64,000 bases of DNA from Paralithodes platypus (lineage: Eukaryota > Arthropoda > Malacostraca > Decapoda > Lithodidae): positions 234,001 through 298,000 of the forward strand of contig JAVRFV010002373.1 of assembly GCA_032716605.1 (NCBI GenBank). Direction: 5' to 3'. A model generated the notes under the pieces. That model was not told where the DNA came from, did no database searches, and saw only the letters and a list, made by a program, of their open reading frames with translations. Of the stretch, positions 44,847 through 55,039 are shown in pieces. The position numbers and the translations under genes were made by a program. The stretch's first letter is position 1. Each line of letters starts with the position of its first letter.

Positions 44847-45180
44847 TTTTTTTTATCTTTTTCTCCTTTTCTCTCTTTCCCTGGCTTGTATCCATTCGGC
44901 CCCATTCAGCCAACTGTTTTAGGACGTTTATCCCCATCCAGGTGTCGATTTCTTTCTGGCATTGTATGGAGAAATCCGGCTTCGCCGGAGACATTTTTCT
45001 ATCGAAAAATGTACAAATTTAGCTTGCTGTCAAAACAAAAATATATATATGCTAGCTCACTACCGCTCGCCAGGAAAATATTGACACGTGGATGGGGATA
45101 AGCGTCTTAAAACAGTAGGCTGAATGGGGCCGAAGGGATACAAGCCAGAGAAAGAGAGAAAAGGAGAGAAAGATAAAACA
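44847..45180. mobile_element. foldback MITE in phosphatase intron
   Basis: Arms of ~110 bp are reverse complements (TTTCCCTGGCTTGTATCCAT / reversed TTTCTCTGGCTTGTATCCCT, then CGGCCCCATTCAGCC). The loop carries a CCGGCTTCGCCGG hairpin followed by ACATTTTTC-TATC-GAAAAATGT at 44982-45012. It starts 42 nt after the exon's donor. Confidence 0.8.
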
Positions 45181-45418
45181 ATAAATCGGATGACCCCCCT
45201 TAAAGCGTTATTTCCAGGTAGTGACTTGGATAAGTTAGTTTGTCTTTATCTTGTGTCGTCCAGGTTTTGGTTTGTTTATTTTGCAAGTTTTACCTTATAA
45301 TTGCTTCATGGAGATAAAACATAAACAAACAAAATCAATGGTTATTTTAGATTTTAGTGTGATTACAGTTTAAATATTTGTCTTCTCATTTTCACAAAGC
45401 TACTTTATGCTCGCCTTC

Positions 45419-46177
45419 TTAACCCTCTCCGACATATGATGCGATTTTGAGCCTATTGGGGATACTTTAAAGCCTTTGTTACCATCAGGGGTATTTAGAA
45501 ACCTTTAGTTTAGTTACTTCAACCTCTGCAGTTGTCTTTGAGTTAGCTGTGTTGAGCCTATTGGGGATACTTTAAAGCCTTTGTTACCATCAGGGGTATT
45601 TATAAACCTTTAGTTTAGTTACTTCAACCTCTGCAGTTGTCTTTGAGTTAGCTGTGTTGAGCCTATTGGGGATACTTTAAAGCCTTTGTTACCATCAGGG
45701 GTATTTATAAACCTTTAGTTTAGTTACTTCAACCTCTGCAGTTGTCTTTGAGTTAGCTGTGTTGAGCCTATTGGGGATACTTTAAAGCCTTTGTTACCAT
45801 CAGGGGTATTTAGAAACCTTTAGTTTAGTTACTTCAACCTCTGCAGTTGTGTTTGAGTTAGCTGTGTTGAGCCTATTGGGGATACTTTAAAGCCTTTGTT
45901 ACCATCAGGGGTATTTATAAACCTTTAGTTTAGTTACTTCAACCTCTGCAGTTGTCTTTGAGTTAGCTGTGTTGAGCCTATTGGGGATACTTTAAAGCCT
46001 TTGTTACCATCAGGGGTATTTATAACCTTTAGTTTAGTTACTTCAACCTCTGCAGTTGTCTTTGAGTTAGCTGTGGGCAGAAAACTAATTTTGGAGAGGT
46101 AATTATAAGAGTGAGAGAACTGTATTTCTTATTGCTAATCTGGCAACCTCTGCGTCATATGAGTCTGAAGGGGTTAA
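45419..46177. mobile_element. TTAA-flanked element, family T4, holding a minisatellite
   Basis: The left end is TTAACCCTCTCCGACATATG and the right end, reversed, TTAACCCCTTCAGACTCATA. The right ~100 bp (GAGGTTGCCAGATTAGCAAT reversed) recurs at 51945-52030, so the family is present at least twice in this gene. No ORF. It lies in the intron between the first two phosphatase exons. Confidence 0.7.
45446..46075. repeat. 105-bp minisatellite, six copies
   Basis: Each unit begins GTTGAGCCTATTGGGGATAC and ends GTCTTTGAGTTAGCTGT, starting at 45446, 45551, 45656, 45761, 45866 and 45971. Differences are limited to single bases and one 1-bp deletion in the last copy. Confidence 0.95.
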
Positions 46178-46244
46178 TTTTCCTATTTATAAAATGTTAC
46201 TGAATCTATATTAACCCTATTAGGTGCAGGGCGGGCCAATTTAG

Positions 46245-46440
46245 AACCTCCCAGTTTTACTCCATTAGCTTGGAGATTTTAAGACGTTTCATCGCATTAG
46301 TTTGGCGATTATATGATGGTTCAACCCAATAAAGTGTCGATGTTTCCTGGGCGAGCGATAGCGAGCCTTCAATTTGGGAGAAACCGGCCTTTGGCCGGGA
46401 CATTTTTCTACCAAAAAATGTACACATTTAGCTTGAAGGG
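46245..46440 (+). repeat. double-hairpin module, third copy
   Basis: GAGCGATAGCGAGC, then CCGGCCTTTGGCCGG and ACATTTTTC-TACC-AAAAAATGT, as at 43.4 and 45.0 kb. Upstream sequence (TTAAGACGTTTCATC) resembles the foldback MITE arms. Confidence 0.65.
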
Positions 46441-46637
46441 GGTCTGGGGGACAATATTTTTTAGTTTGAAGGGGGTCTGGAGAGGCGTTTTTTAAAGTCT
46501 AGGGGGTAAACTAAAAATACATTGTTCGAAAATAGCAAACACAATTAAAGAGCCCTCCATAATTAAACAAAATACCAAAATAACCCCCAAGACGTTGCAC
46601 CAGATAGTGTTAAATTGTATAACATTTCTTTACTTAG

Positions 46638-46761
46638 TGCTGGAGTTGGGCGCACGGGAGCGTTCATTGTGATTGATGCCATGTTGGAGAGAATCAAGCA
46701 TGAACTAACGGTAGACATCTATATCCACGTTACCTGTCTCCGAGCCCAGAGGAATTATATG
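46638..46761 (+). CDS. Lar: Lar-type receptor tyrosine phosphatase, catalytic P-loop exon
   Basis: The acceptor is TACTTAG and the donor GTAAGT. With the preceding AG the exon encodes [20 protein letters not shown] and then [20 protein letters not shown] and YM. HC-SAGVGRT is the complete phosphate-binding loop with the catalytic Cys and Arg, so chemistry could be intact. Two positions depart from what I expect in LAR D1: HELTV where HEKTV is usual and DIYIHV where DIYGHV is usual. This may mark a paralogue or relaxed selection. The exon ends on a codon boundary and would join GTTCAG of the exon at 51790 (RNYM-VQTEDQ). Confidence 0.85.
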
Positions 46762-46807
46762 GTAAGTCTATCACAGATTTGGTTTTCAGGACTATAAATG
46801 AATAACT

Positions 46808-47023
46808 TAAGCCGGTATCACACACAAGATTTTATAGTCAACATTCCATGATCAACATTACTGGCAACAATTTCTGGAATATTTTGCTCTGGTATCGGAA
46901 ACTAGACTGATGGTAGATGAATTTAGGTGACCGAAATAGTATAAATGTTGACCTCATAAGCTGCCAGACCAGTGTTGAGGATTAATGTTGAGTATAAAAG
47001 TGCTTGTGTGATACCAGCTTTAG
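46808..47023. mobile_element. MITE with GCCGGTATCACAC ends, copy 2
   Basis: The left end is GCCGGTATCACACACAAG and the right end, reversed, GCTGGTATCACACAAGC. It is the same family as 28673-28886, in opposite orientation. Confidence 0.75.
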
Positions 47024-47224
47024 GAATATTGACATTATAATTGTACTGTGGGAGGGAAGTTGCTTTTGGCTGTCAATTATATTTATATGAATGCATTGAC
47101 AAATGTCAAGGTGAAAAATATATTAACCTACGGTCTGTATCAATCACGTTTTTTAAAGTGCCGCCAGTGCGAAAGAATTAACTTCAATTCTGATAACATT
47201 TGTTATTTGTGTTGTCCCTATTCT

Positions 47225-47345
47225 TGCTCTGTCTTGGGTCGGCCAAACCCATTCTGGAAGGAATGTTGTAGTTTTTGGATTAAGTGATAGTTTTAAGGTC
47301 AACCTAGAAGTGAGACATGGATGTGGTATATCACCATGGTTGATT
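47225..47345 (+). mobile_element. LINE RT motif fragment
   Basis: The frame reading SDSFKVNLEVRHGCGISPWLIN (47286-47345) recalls the GVRQGCxxSPxLFN box of LINE RT. It is too short to classify. Confidence 0.45.
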
Positions 47346-47528
47346 AATATACTGTACAGTAATAATAATAATAATAATAATAAGCATGTTACTTATTTCT
47401 CATAAGCGCCAATTTTTCCGAAGAATTCACTAGCGCTCGGAAAGAGAAAGAAAAAAGAACAAAATCAATGCATCAAAAGAAGGCTTATATACAACACATT
47501 TAACAATCACTAGCAGTGGCAAAATAGC

Positions 47529-50404
47529 CTAAACTCTATAGCCATCTGTCATGACACCTCTCTCAAGATCATAGCTTCTCTCAAAGAGAAAAGTCTTAAG
47601 TTGTCTCTTGAAGCATTCAACAGAACTCAGTTGTCTCATGGACAGCGGCAACCTGTTATACAACCTCGGAGCCATGTAGGAGAATGACCTCTCAAAGAAA
47701 GAAGACTGCTGGAAAGCCCTTGGTTCATCAAGACGAAAAGGGTCATTGTCATGACGCACAACTACACCATGGTGTGCCGGTGGGCGCCTGAGCAGCTCCG
47801 CAAGGTACCTAGGCTCACCAAATTTGAGAACCTTAAAAGTCACCAAACACAACTTAAATTCTATTCTTGCTCTTACTGGCAGCCAGTGCAGTTCTATGTG
47901 AAGAGATGTAGTAGGAGTTCTAGGTGGAACACCAAAAATGAGTCTTGCGACCCTGTTAAGAACAGACTGAACTTTCTTTAAAATATAATTTGGAAGACCC
48001 ACCAACAGGGCATTGCAATAATCAACACAAGAGAAGACCAATGAATGAACCAACGTCAGGAGGCAACGTCTGGTTATAAACAGCTTCACCAAATAGATAT
48101 TTCTGATGTGCAAGTAACAACTTTTAACTATCTGGTTTACATGCTCTTTGAAATCTAATCGGGAGTTCACATATACACCCAGATTTCGAACAGAGTTGGC
48201 CGGTCGCAGCTGAGATCCACCCACATTGATGGAGAGGGCACCTACTATATCATCAGCTCTTCTATTTCCTCGGATGATGAGAATATCAGTTTTACCATCA
48301 TTTAGTTTAAATTTTCTCGCTCTCATCCACTTCTTGATATCAGACATCAACAATTCCATCTTACTCCGTATATCAACTATATTTGTGATTCTCACATAAA
48401 TCTGGGTGTCATCTGCATAAAAGTGAAAGGTGACATTATGTGCACGAAGCAGAAGAGACAAACTGCTGATATAAATTATAAATAGGATAGGACCTAAAAC
48501 TGATCCCTGCAGAACACCATACTGCAGGGGTGTCGAGTCCGAGACCATTTGATTTACCATCACACTCTGGGATCTACCTGACAAGTACGACCCAAGAAGC
48601 AAGAGAGCGGAGTCACGCACACCACAATCATAAAGATCACTCAATAACAACTCGTGATCCACTGTGTCAAAGGCCGCAGAGATCAAGCAAGACCAATAGT
48701 GAGGCCACACCATTGCAAATGTTCTCAACTAGATCATTATGTACTCTAATCAATGCTGTTTCAGTTGAATGATGCTGTCGGTAAGCAGACTGAAAAATTG
48801 GGATAGTTTCATTCTGCTGAAATAGTGGTTGTAATTGGTCAAGTATTGCACGCTCTAATATCTTTGATATGAAGGACAGGTTGGAGACAGGACGACCTTC
48901 TTTAGAGTAGGTCGGAGTAGTGCATGCTTTTCAGAATGTGGGAAGCTACCTTCAGAGAAGCACTTATTAATTATTTTGGAAATAAACTCAACTGTGTGAT
49001 CATAGACTCTTGGTAGCTTGGAAACATTTATGGGATCCAACGGGCAAAATGTTTTATTGAGGTTTCTTATGTAGGACGAGATTATGTCCACCTCTACTGA
49101 GTGAAAGGATGAGAGGACATTATTAGGAATGTGTCGGGGTTGGAGTACAACTGAAAGTTCTTCACCAACAGAAGCATCATCCAGTTCCTGTCTTATGCGA
49201 GTTATCTTGCCAGCAAAAAATGCCACAAAGTTGGCAGCCAACTCGGCATCAGGTACAGAAGGTCTTAAGCTGACTCTTGTTTTTCCAAGTAAACTGTTTA
49301 CAATTGAAGCCAACCTCCTCGGGTCGTTACCACATGAGTCAACTTTTCCCTGATAATACACTTTCTTTTCATCTTTGATTGTGTGGACCACAGCTCTTCT
49401 GGCTGACAGATATTGCAACCATGTAGAGTCTGTTTTATTTTTCCGCCATTCACGTTCAGCTCTTCTACGCGCTCTTCTAAGAAATTTAACTCGAGTGCTA
49501 TACCAGGGTGAATCATCTCGTACTATGATTTTCTTCTCTACTTCTGGACAGTGATGATCGAACACTAATTTAAGTGCATTTCCATGTACCTCCACCAGCT
49601 CATCTGAAGTAAGGTTGGAAGTATCAATACTTCCCAAGTACAGTACTGTTTTACTTCACTGCTAGCCAAATTTTGGTCTGTATTTTTATAATTTCTAAAT
49701 CTGATTACTTTTTCATGTGTGAGTGGCTTAGGGAAATCAAAGCTGAAAGTAATCAAAGCATGATCAGAGGTATTAGGGTCAGCATTCTCAACATCAACAT
49801 CCAGAACACCACCACAACCCACAGGAGAGAAAACCAAGTCAAGGGTGTGTCCTAAGATATGAGTTGGGTGGGACACATGGTTTACAAAATTGTTCTGATC
49901 AGTCAACTCAAGGAACTCAGGAGAGAATGGCTTCAGATGAGGGCTGTCAACCCAGTAATTAAAATCTCCACATATCAAAAGTCTTCCGGTTTTAGCAGAA
50001 AATTCCTCGAGAAACTGCCCAAACTCTTCCATAAAACCCCTATCTGTGCCACGATGGCCAGGCCTATAGACAACTGCCATTCTTAGAATTTGTTGATGGA
50101 GTTTTATTTCCACTTCCAACAGTTCATAATAAAGAGGGGCTGGGTTATGGCTTATTTGCAAGATATTCACTAGAGATGTGGAGTAGACAACTGCCACTCC
50201 ACCACCCGGATGATCTCCCATAGGCATAGGAACATTTATTATGGAATGGGTTTTAGGCAATGTCGCCTGGATAATATTCAGATCTGACTCGAACAACCAG
50301 GTCTCAGTGAGACATAATACATCAAGGTTACGTTCATCCAAGATCTCGCAAGTATGATCCATTTTGTTACGCAAGGAACGAACATTCAACAGACCCAGTT
50401 TCAA
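47529..50404 (-). pseudogene. LINE ORF2 (endonuclease + RT), three frame breaks
   Basis: First segment (50404-49565): LLNVRSLRNKMDHTCEI, CLTETWL, GGGVAVVYS, ICGDFNYWVDSP and NTSDHALITFSF, the endonuclease. Second (49637-48855): PWYSTRVKFLRRARRRAERE, a linker, and CPLDPINVSKLPRVYD. A short stretch at 48855-48728 carries RT start motifs in other frames (SAYRQHHSTETALIRVHNDL). Third (48728-47529): AAFDTVDHELLLSDL, YGVLQGSVLGPILFIIYI, FHFYADDTQIYV, LNRVARLIFGVPPR and LHWLPVRARIEFKLCL. The ELHWLPVxxRIEFK box is typical of the CR1/L2/Rex1 group. No ATG at 50404 (TTG), so the start is unset. Confidence 0.85.
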
Positions 50405-50424
50405 CCGGCTCCCGTGTGCATTTT

Positions 50425-51063
50425 TCAGTTTTTTGAACCTACAAAATTGGTGTTTTCAATAACTTTGTTTCTCTGAGCTGTCATTAGAGGACAATTTCTA
50501 CTTGAGGCGAAATGATTTGGCAGCTCCGTAACTGATGTGGAGCTCATACAATTTATACATTTGGGGGAAGTCTTGTTGGTGCAGTCTTTTGAGTTATGAG
50601 TACCGGCACAGAAGTTGCATTTTGGATCCTCATTTTTCCGATAACACCTGTCACTGGTATGGCCAAAGCCCTGGCAATGGTAACATTGTGTTACCCAGAA
50701 GCGATCGTATGCACGACATCTCACAAGTCCAACATACGCAGAATTGCCATCATCCACAATGGAAGAGCGTATTTCAGGTAACATTTTTACTACCGCAGTC
50801 TTTGTGTGTGCATCACTCTTTTGCTTGGTGAATAGCAAATTCATAGCTAAGCCATCGTCGACCAGGGACTTTATTCTTGGGTTCTTGTTGAGGATGCTGG
50901 GAATGATCTCATTATCCTCAGCGTCATTAGCAATGCCTACCAGAGTCATTTTTGGCATCATCTTCTTTGGTTCGGAGACACTGAAGGCACTGTCCACCCC
51001 CAAACACTGATTGATGGCCCTTCCTGCGTCTTCTTTGGCTTTCTTGGATGGAAGTCGTACCAC
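50425..51063 (-). pseudogene. LINE ORF1 with CCHC zinc knuckles, 5' end broken
   Basis: Residues ~130-200 hold C-YHCQGFGHTSDRC (C-x2-C-x4-H-x4-C), then CNFCAGTHNSKDC and CINCMSSTSVTEL..H, three knuckle-like motifs that bind nucleic acid. Upstream, MTLVGIANDAEDNEIIPSIL and LVRCRAYDRFWVTQCYHCQG resemble RNA-recognition-like folds of Jockey/CR1 ORF1 proteins. A frameshift near 51065 separates it from VPELIQVYWWYDF upstream. The stop at 50425 is 20 nt before the ORF2 segment. Confidence 0.75.
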
Positions 51064-51212
51064 CAGTACACCTGAATCAGTTCAGGTACCTTTAACTGTC
51101 TTGATGGTGTAATGGATAGAGCATAATTATATGTTCTGTTTGTGGTATCCTGTCTTCCAATCCTGGGAGGATCACATGTTTTTATTAATTTCATTTGGGG
51201 AGTTATTGGTGT

Positions 51213-51704
51213 TAACACAATGACTGCGGCACTTGTCATATGACAATTGCTTGGTCTGCACTGTACCATACGGGGGTTTTGGACTAAAAGTAACCTTCAT
51301 TCCCTGCACATTTTCATGTATAAACAAGAGCTAGAACGTATTTCAATGATATATCCCTAAAAGCAGAGGAATAGACCTTTCCAACGACACCTGAATGATG
51401 TATATACGACTACTGGTTGCCGTGCAACGATATTGCACAAGTGACGCTAAATCGGTAAAAAATAGCGAGTTTGAGTGGTTTTCGCTATCCCCGAATCTGT
51501 AAGGGAGTTGGGGATGTCTCCCACTGCCACTAGTGATGGCCCAGACATGGGGGGGCTATGGATGGGACCGTTCCGCGCTGCTTATATTCGCTCGCCTGCC
51601 TCCCAGTTCTTGTTCAAGGCAAAAATTCGGCAATTGTCATATGACAACTGCCGCAGTGATGACCATATTTTTTATATAACAGCCCGCAGTCATAGACAGT
51701 ATAG
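51213..51704. mobile_element. MITE with GTCATATGAC terminal motif, copy 2
   Basis: The left end is TTAACACAATGACTGCGGCA then GTCATATGACAATTGC; the right end is reversed at 51641-51700. Reverse-oriented copy of 8505-8992. The TTAA at the right appears mutated (TATA, 51700-51703), directly against the phosphatase exon duplicate. Confidence 0.7.
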
Positions 51705-51770
51705 ACAGAAGACCAATATATCCTTTTTCATGACACAATACATGAAGCAGTAGTGTATAATGAGTAATGT
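51705..51770 (+). pseudogene. degraded duplicate of phosphatase exon
   Basis: Encodes [20 protein letters not shown] then a stop. It aligns codon by codon with [20 protein letters not shown] of the exon that begins 85 nt downstream (shared AGACAGAAGACCA and ACATGAAGC blocks). The acceptor region and the first two residues (VQ) are gone because the GTCATATGAC MITE ends at its edge; a TAG precedes the first codon. It is a tandem exon duplication that could once have been an alternative exon and now looks dead. Confidence 0.6.
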
Positions 51771-51789
51771 GGGGTTTTTTTCATCTCAG

Positions 51790-51901
51790 GTTCAGACAGA
51801 AGACCAGCAGTACATCTTCATTCACGATGTCCTACATGAAGCTGTGGTAGCGGGAGCATCAGAGGTTCCGGCCCGCAGCCTACACACACACACTGCCTGA
51901 C
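51790..51901 (+). CDS. Lar: Lar-type receptor tyrosine phosphatase, third exon, disrupted 3' end
   Basis: The acceptor is TTCATCTCAG. The exon encodes [20 protein letters not shown] and [14 protein letters not shown], then TA and TGA at 51899-51901. VQTEDQYIFIHD and EVPARNLHTH are the expected D1 C-terminal wording of LAR-type receptors; here one extra Gln is present (CAG duplicated). No donor follows LHTH. Instead the CA run leads into a perfect 12-bp inverted repeat with a 4-nt loop (51893-51920). Beyond it, CTGCAGGAAAG could encode the LQ that normally continues the domain. Either the gene is broken here or the end is alternatively processed. Confidence 0.65.
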
Positions 51902-51944
51902 TATCTTCATAGTCAGGCAGCTGCAGGAAAGATATTTGCTGTAC

Positions 51945-52040
51945 TTAACCCTTTCACACATTTATGATACAGAGGTTGCCAGATTAGCAATAAGAAATGG
52001 AGTTCTCTCACTCTTATTTATTAGTGGCCCCTCCATCATT
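51945..52040. mobile_element. TTAA element family T4, partial copy
   Basis: TTAACCCTTTCACACATTTA followed by GAGGTTGCCAGATTAGCAAT matches the reversed right end of 45419-46177. The other end was not found. Confidence 0.6.
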
Positions 52041-52870
52041 GACGATTATGCCTATTACATAAGGCACCCTCTTCAAACACTCATTTACCGTAGTTTGAAT
52101 CTACCGCGCAGAGCATAAAAAATTGAGGAGCCTTCATCATGAGCGCACGCAACCTCACTCATGGTTCGTCATTATGAAATTGGGTACTCACTACGAAAAA
52201 ACTTGGTAAAAAATAACAAATAAAAAGAAAATAAGAATAACTATTCATAAGCTTTCCATAACTTTGTGGATGTACTTGTGTGGATCTTTAACCAGACGCT
52301 GACTTCAGGCGTCATTCTTCCTTCTCTGCTCTGCGGTCAACCTGCCCTGACGTGTCTCCCCACGCTCCGCTCGTTCCGCATTTGCTGCGTCCCTAGTGAG
52401 TTTTTTCTCATTTGTTTACTCTGGGATGTATCGAGTAAGGTTAGGATATGCGTAGCAGGGGTGTCATGGGCGGGCTGCCCGTAGTTCAGTGTATTTTGGG
52501 TCGTGTGTTTGGGACGCCTATTTCGGGCGTACCCTCGTGGTCCCGGGGTGGACGCGTGAAACTTTTCGCGGATTAGCTAGCCTAGTTATTTAGTTGGCTT
52601 TAACTACGCGTGATTAGGCTTCTTTTTATCTTTCTGATGAAGTTGCCTTATTTGTTTGTTTTCTGACGTTCCTAGTGTATTTTTCTTCACTTAGTGAAGT
52701 TTTTTCTAGGTCCTGTGTCAGTGCTTCCCTCTCCCGGGTATATTTCTTCGAGGTGTGTTGGCTGCTGTTCCTGTTGTGATAATATTCAGTGCTTTTTGTT
52801 TTATTACCACATGTTTAAGCGATACTCCGTCTGCTTAGGCCTAGCCAGCCTCTCGTAGCTTTTTTACATG
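52041..52870. other. gene-free stretch, possibly leader of the right-hand DIRS element
   Basis: Moderately GC-rich sequence from about 52300 (GGGCGGGCTGCCC; TCGTGGTCCCGGGG) resembles in composition the sequence that continues at 54170-54960 and 59080-59258. Those three pieces may be one interrupted leader. No ORF. Confidence 0.35.
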
Positions 52871-52872
52871 TA

Positions 52873-54166
52873 CAGTAAACTTCCGTTAATCCGAAGGGCA
52901 GCGGACCGGCTCTCGTTCGGATTAGTGGATTTTTCGGATTATCGGACTTTACCCCTATGAACCTGTGTATGACGAAAACATTGAGGCATTAGGCCACTCA
53001 AATGACACATAATGGAGCACACACATATCATATGTTCATGAATTCACTTTAAAAGTTTACCATTGTCATTGTAGCCTATTATCTACTTCAAAACATTCAG
53101 ATTAATGGTCAAAGGAATCTGCTGATATAAACGTCTTCTTCTTCTTCCGTCTACTAGCGAGTTTGTCTTGCTCTTGAAGATCAGATGTGGTTCGGGAAGT
53201 AATGCCTTAACAACGGCACTTCCCTGAGAGGTTCTTGTAATTTTCCTTTTGTGATTTTCCTTTTGTGACGTGCTCTGTTATATTATATTGTATTGAAAGC
53301 ACCCTTGTCTTGTTGTCTTGAAAGCACCCTTGGGATGCTCCGATCACTGAACTATAAATAGTAGCGTATCGGAACATCCAAAGGTGCGTTTTCAAGCTCA
53401 AGACTAATACGTCCAAAGGTGCGTTTTCAAGCTCAAGACTGAATGCGCTTGCAGAAAATGCGGTGCAAGCCAGTAGCGCATCGGAGCGTCCCAAGGATGC
53501 GTTCAAGAGCAAAACAAACTCTCTAGCAGACGATGTGGAAGAAGAAGAAGACGAAGGTGTTTACGATTATATCAGTAGCTTCCTTTGACCATTAATCTGA
53601 ATGTTTTGAAGTAGATAATAGGCTACAATGACAATGGTAAACTTTTAAAGTGAATTCATGAACATATGATATGTGTGTGCTCCATTATGTGTCATTTGAG
53701 TGGCCTAATGCCTCAAAAAGGGGACTTTGGGACTTCTTGAAAGGTGCGTTTTCAAGCTCAAGACTGAATGCGCTTGCAGAAAATGCGGTGCAAGCCAGTA
53801 GCGCATCGGAGCGTCCCAAGGATGCGTTCAAGAGCAAAACAAACTCTCTAGCAGACAATGTGGAAGAAGAAGAAGACGAAGGTGTTTACGATTATATCAG
53901 TAGCTTCCTTTGACCATTAATCTGAATGTTTTGAAGTAGATAATAGGCTACAATGACAATGGTAAACTTTTAAAGTGAATTCATGAACATATGATATGTG
54001 TGTGCTCCATTATGTGTCATTTGAGTGGCCTAATGCCTCAAAAAGGGGACTTTGGGACTTCTTGAAATTCGGACCATCAGGTGAATTCGGATTTGGCCTC
54101 AAATTGAAAAATTCGGACTATTGGGAGATTCGAATCATCGGTCGTCGGATTAACGGACTTTTACTG
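52873..54166. mobile_element. pogo/Tigger-like DNA element with internal duplications
   Basis: Flanked by TA. Inverted ends CAGTAAACTTCCGTTAATCC and, reversed, CAGTAAAAGTCCGTTAATCC. Inside, 53400-53735 is directly repeated at 53740-54060, and 53030-53200 is an inverted partial copy of the same sequence. The duplicated unit encodes AFKSKTNSLADNVEEEEDEG and YDYISSFL-stop, an acidic tail like the C-terminus of Tigger-type transposases. No DDE core. Confidence 0.75.
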
Positions 54167-54169
54167 TAT

Positions 54170-55039
54170 AAGTGTTATTGATTTATTGTATAAATATGTA
54201 CTACTGTGTCATGTGTGTTCTGGATAAGTTGTGTATTGGCTTATTCCAGGCACTATTTGTGTACCTCCGATTGCATCTGGTTGGTGTGGGTTACCGTTGC
54301 CGGCGGGTTTTCTCGATTGCTCCGTGAAAATCCGGCTGGTTCTCAGATTGCGTCTGGTGGGTGTGGGTTGCCTTTTCCGGCGGGTTTTCTCGATTGCACT
54401 GAGAAAATCCGGCTGGTTGCCGAGTTTTAATTACGCGTGGTTAAAATAGGCTAGTTTCCCCCGGCGAGTGGTGGCTTGAGGGCTCTCCAGAACTGCGTCT
54501 CTGTAGTGGGGCCTGTGTTCAGGCTTACTGTGTGTTTCCCGGAGGAAGGGCTTTACCCGATTCAACTAGGGGTTCATGCGGACACCTGTTGACTATAGTT
54601 TTTCCCGGTTTTGCAAAGCCGTTGAAAAACTGGGCTGTGTTGTTTGAGTAGTCTTTCCACCCTGGCGATCTTTTGCAAAGAAGTGGGGATAGGAACAATT
54701 GGGGTTAACTTTTCTATTAATTTTCACCCGGCGGTTGAACCTCGGGAGGTTGGGAATCACGGATTTGCAATTCGGTAGAATTAGCCTAACAATTGAGGGA
54801 TACAATTAGGTATCAAGACATTCAACTCACGGCGATCTATTGATTAAGAGGGGCTTAACCTGGCTAACTGCATTATAATAAGGAGGCCAGCGTCTTAGTA
54901 TGGGTTCCCGGTGAACGTTATATCACAGGGAAGACTGCGTCACTTATAAAGAACTGCTCATCTTTATATCATGTCAGAGGATATTCTTAAATCTTTTGGA
55001 CACGTAAAGTTATTTACGAATCTTTACATATGAACCCTA
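54170..55039. other. gene-free GC-moderate stretch
   Basis: A direct repeat of ~75 bp (GGCGGGTTTTCTCGATTGC at about 54301 and 54378) is the only structure. It may be part of the interrupted leader noted at 52041. No ORF. Confidence 0.4.

Larger units (their letters stand above)
47360..51100 (-). mobile_element. LINE with zinc-knuckle ORF1 (CR1/L2-Rex-like), in phosphatase intron
   Basis: Minus-strand element: ORF1 (51063-50425), ORF2 (50404-47529), then a short 3' UTR ending in TTA repeats (47360-47383 on +). It lies antisense in the intron between the second and third phosphatase exons. Several frameshifts make it inactive. Confidence 0.85.

Noticed and set aside
47048..47287. 79-codon cysteine-containing ORF as a small zinc protein
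   Set aside because: Its C-terminal part runs into LINE RT wording in a neighbouring frame and the Cys pattern (CRQC, CYLCC) fits no known finger.
49673..51010. Several + strand ORFs opposite the intronic LINE
   Set aside because: They are antisense shadows of the minus-strand LINE ORF1 and ORF2.
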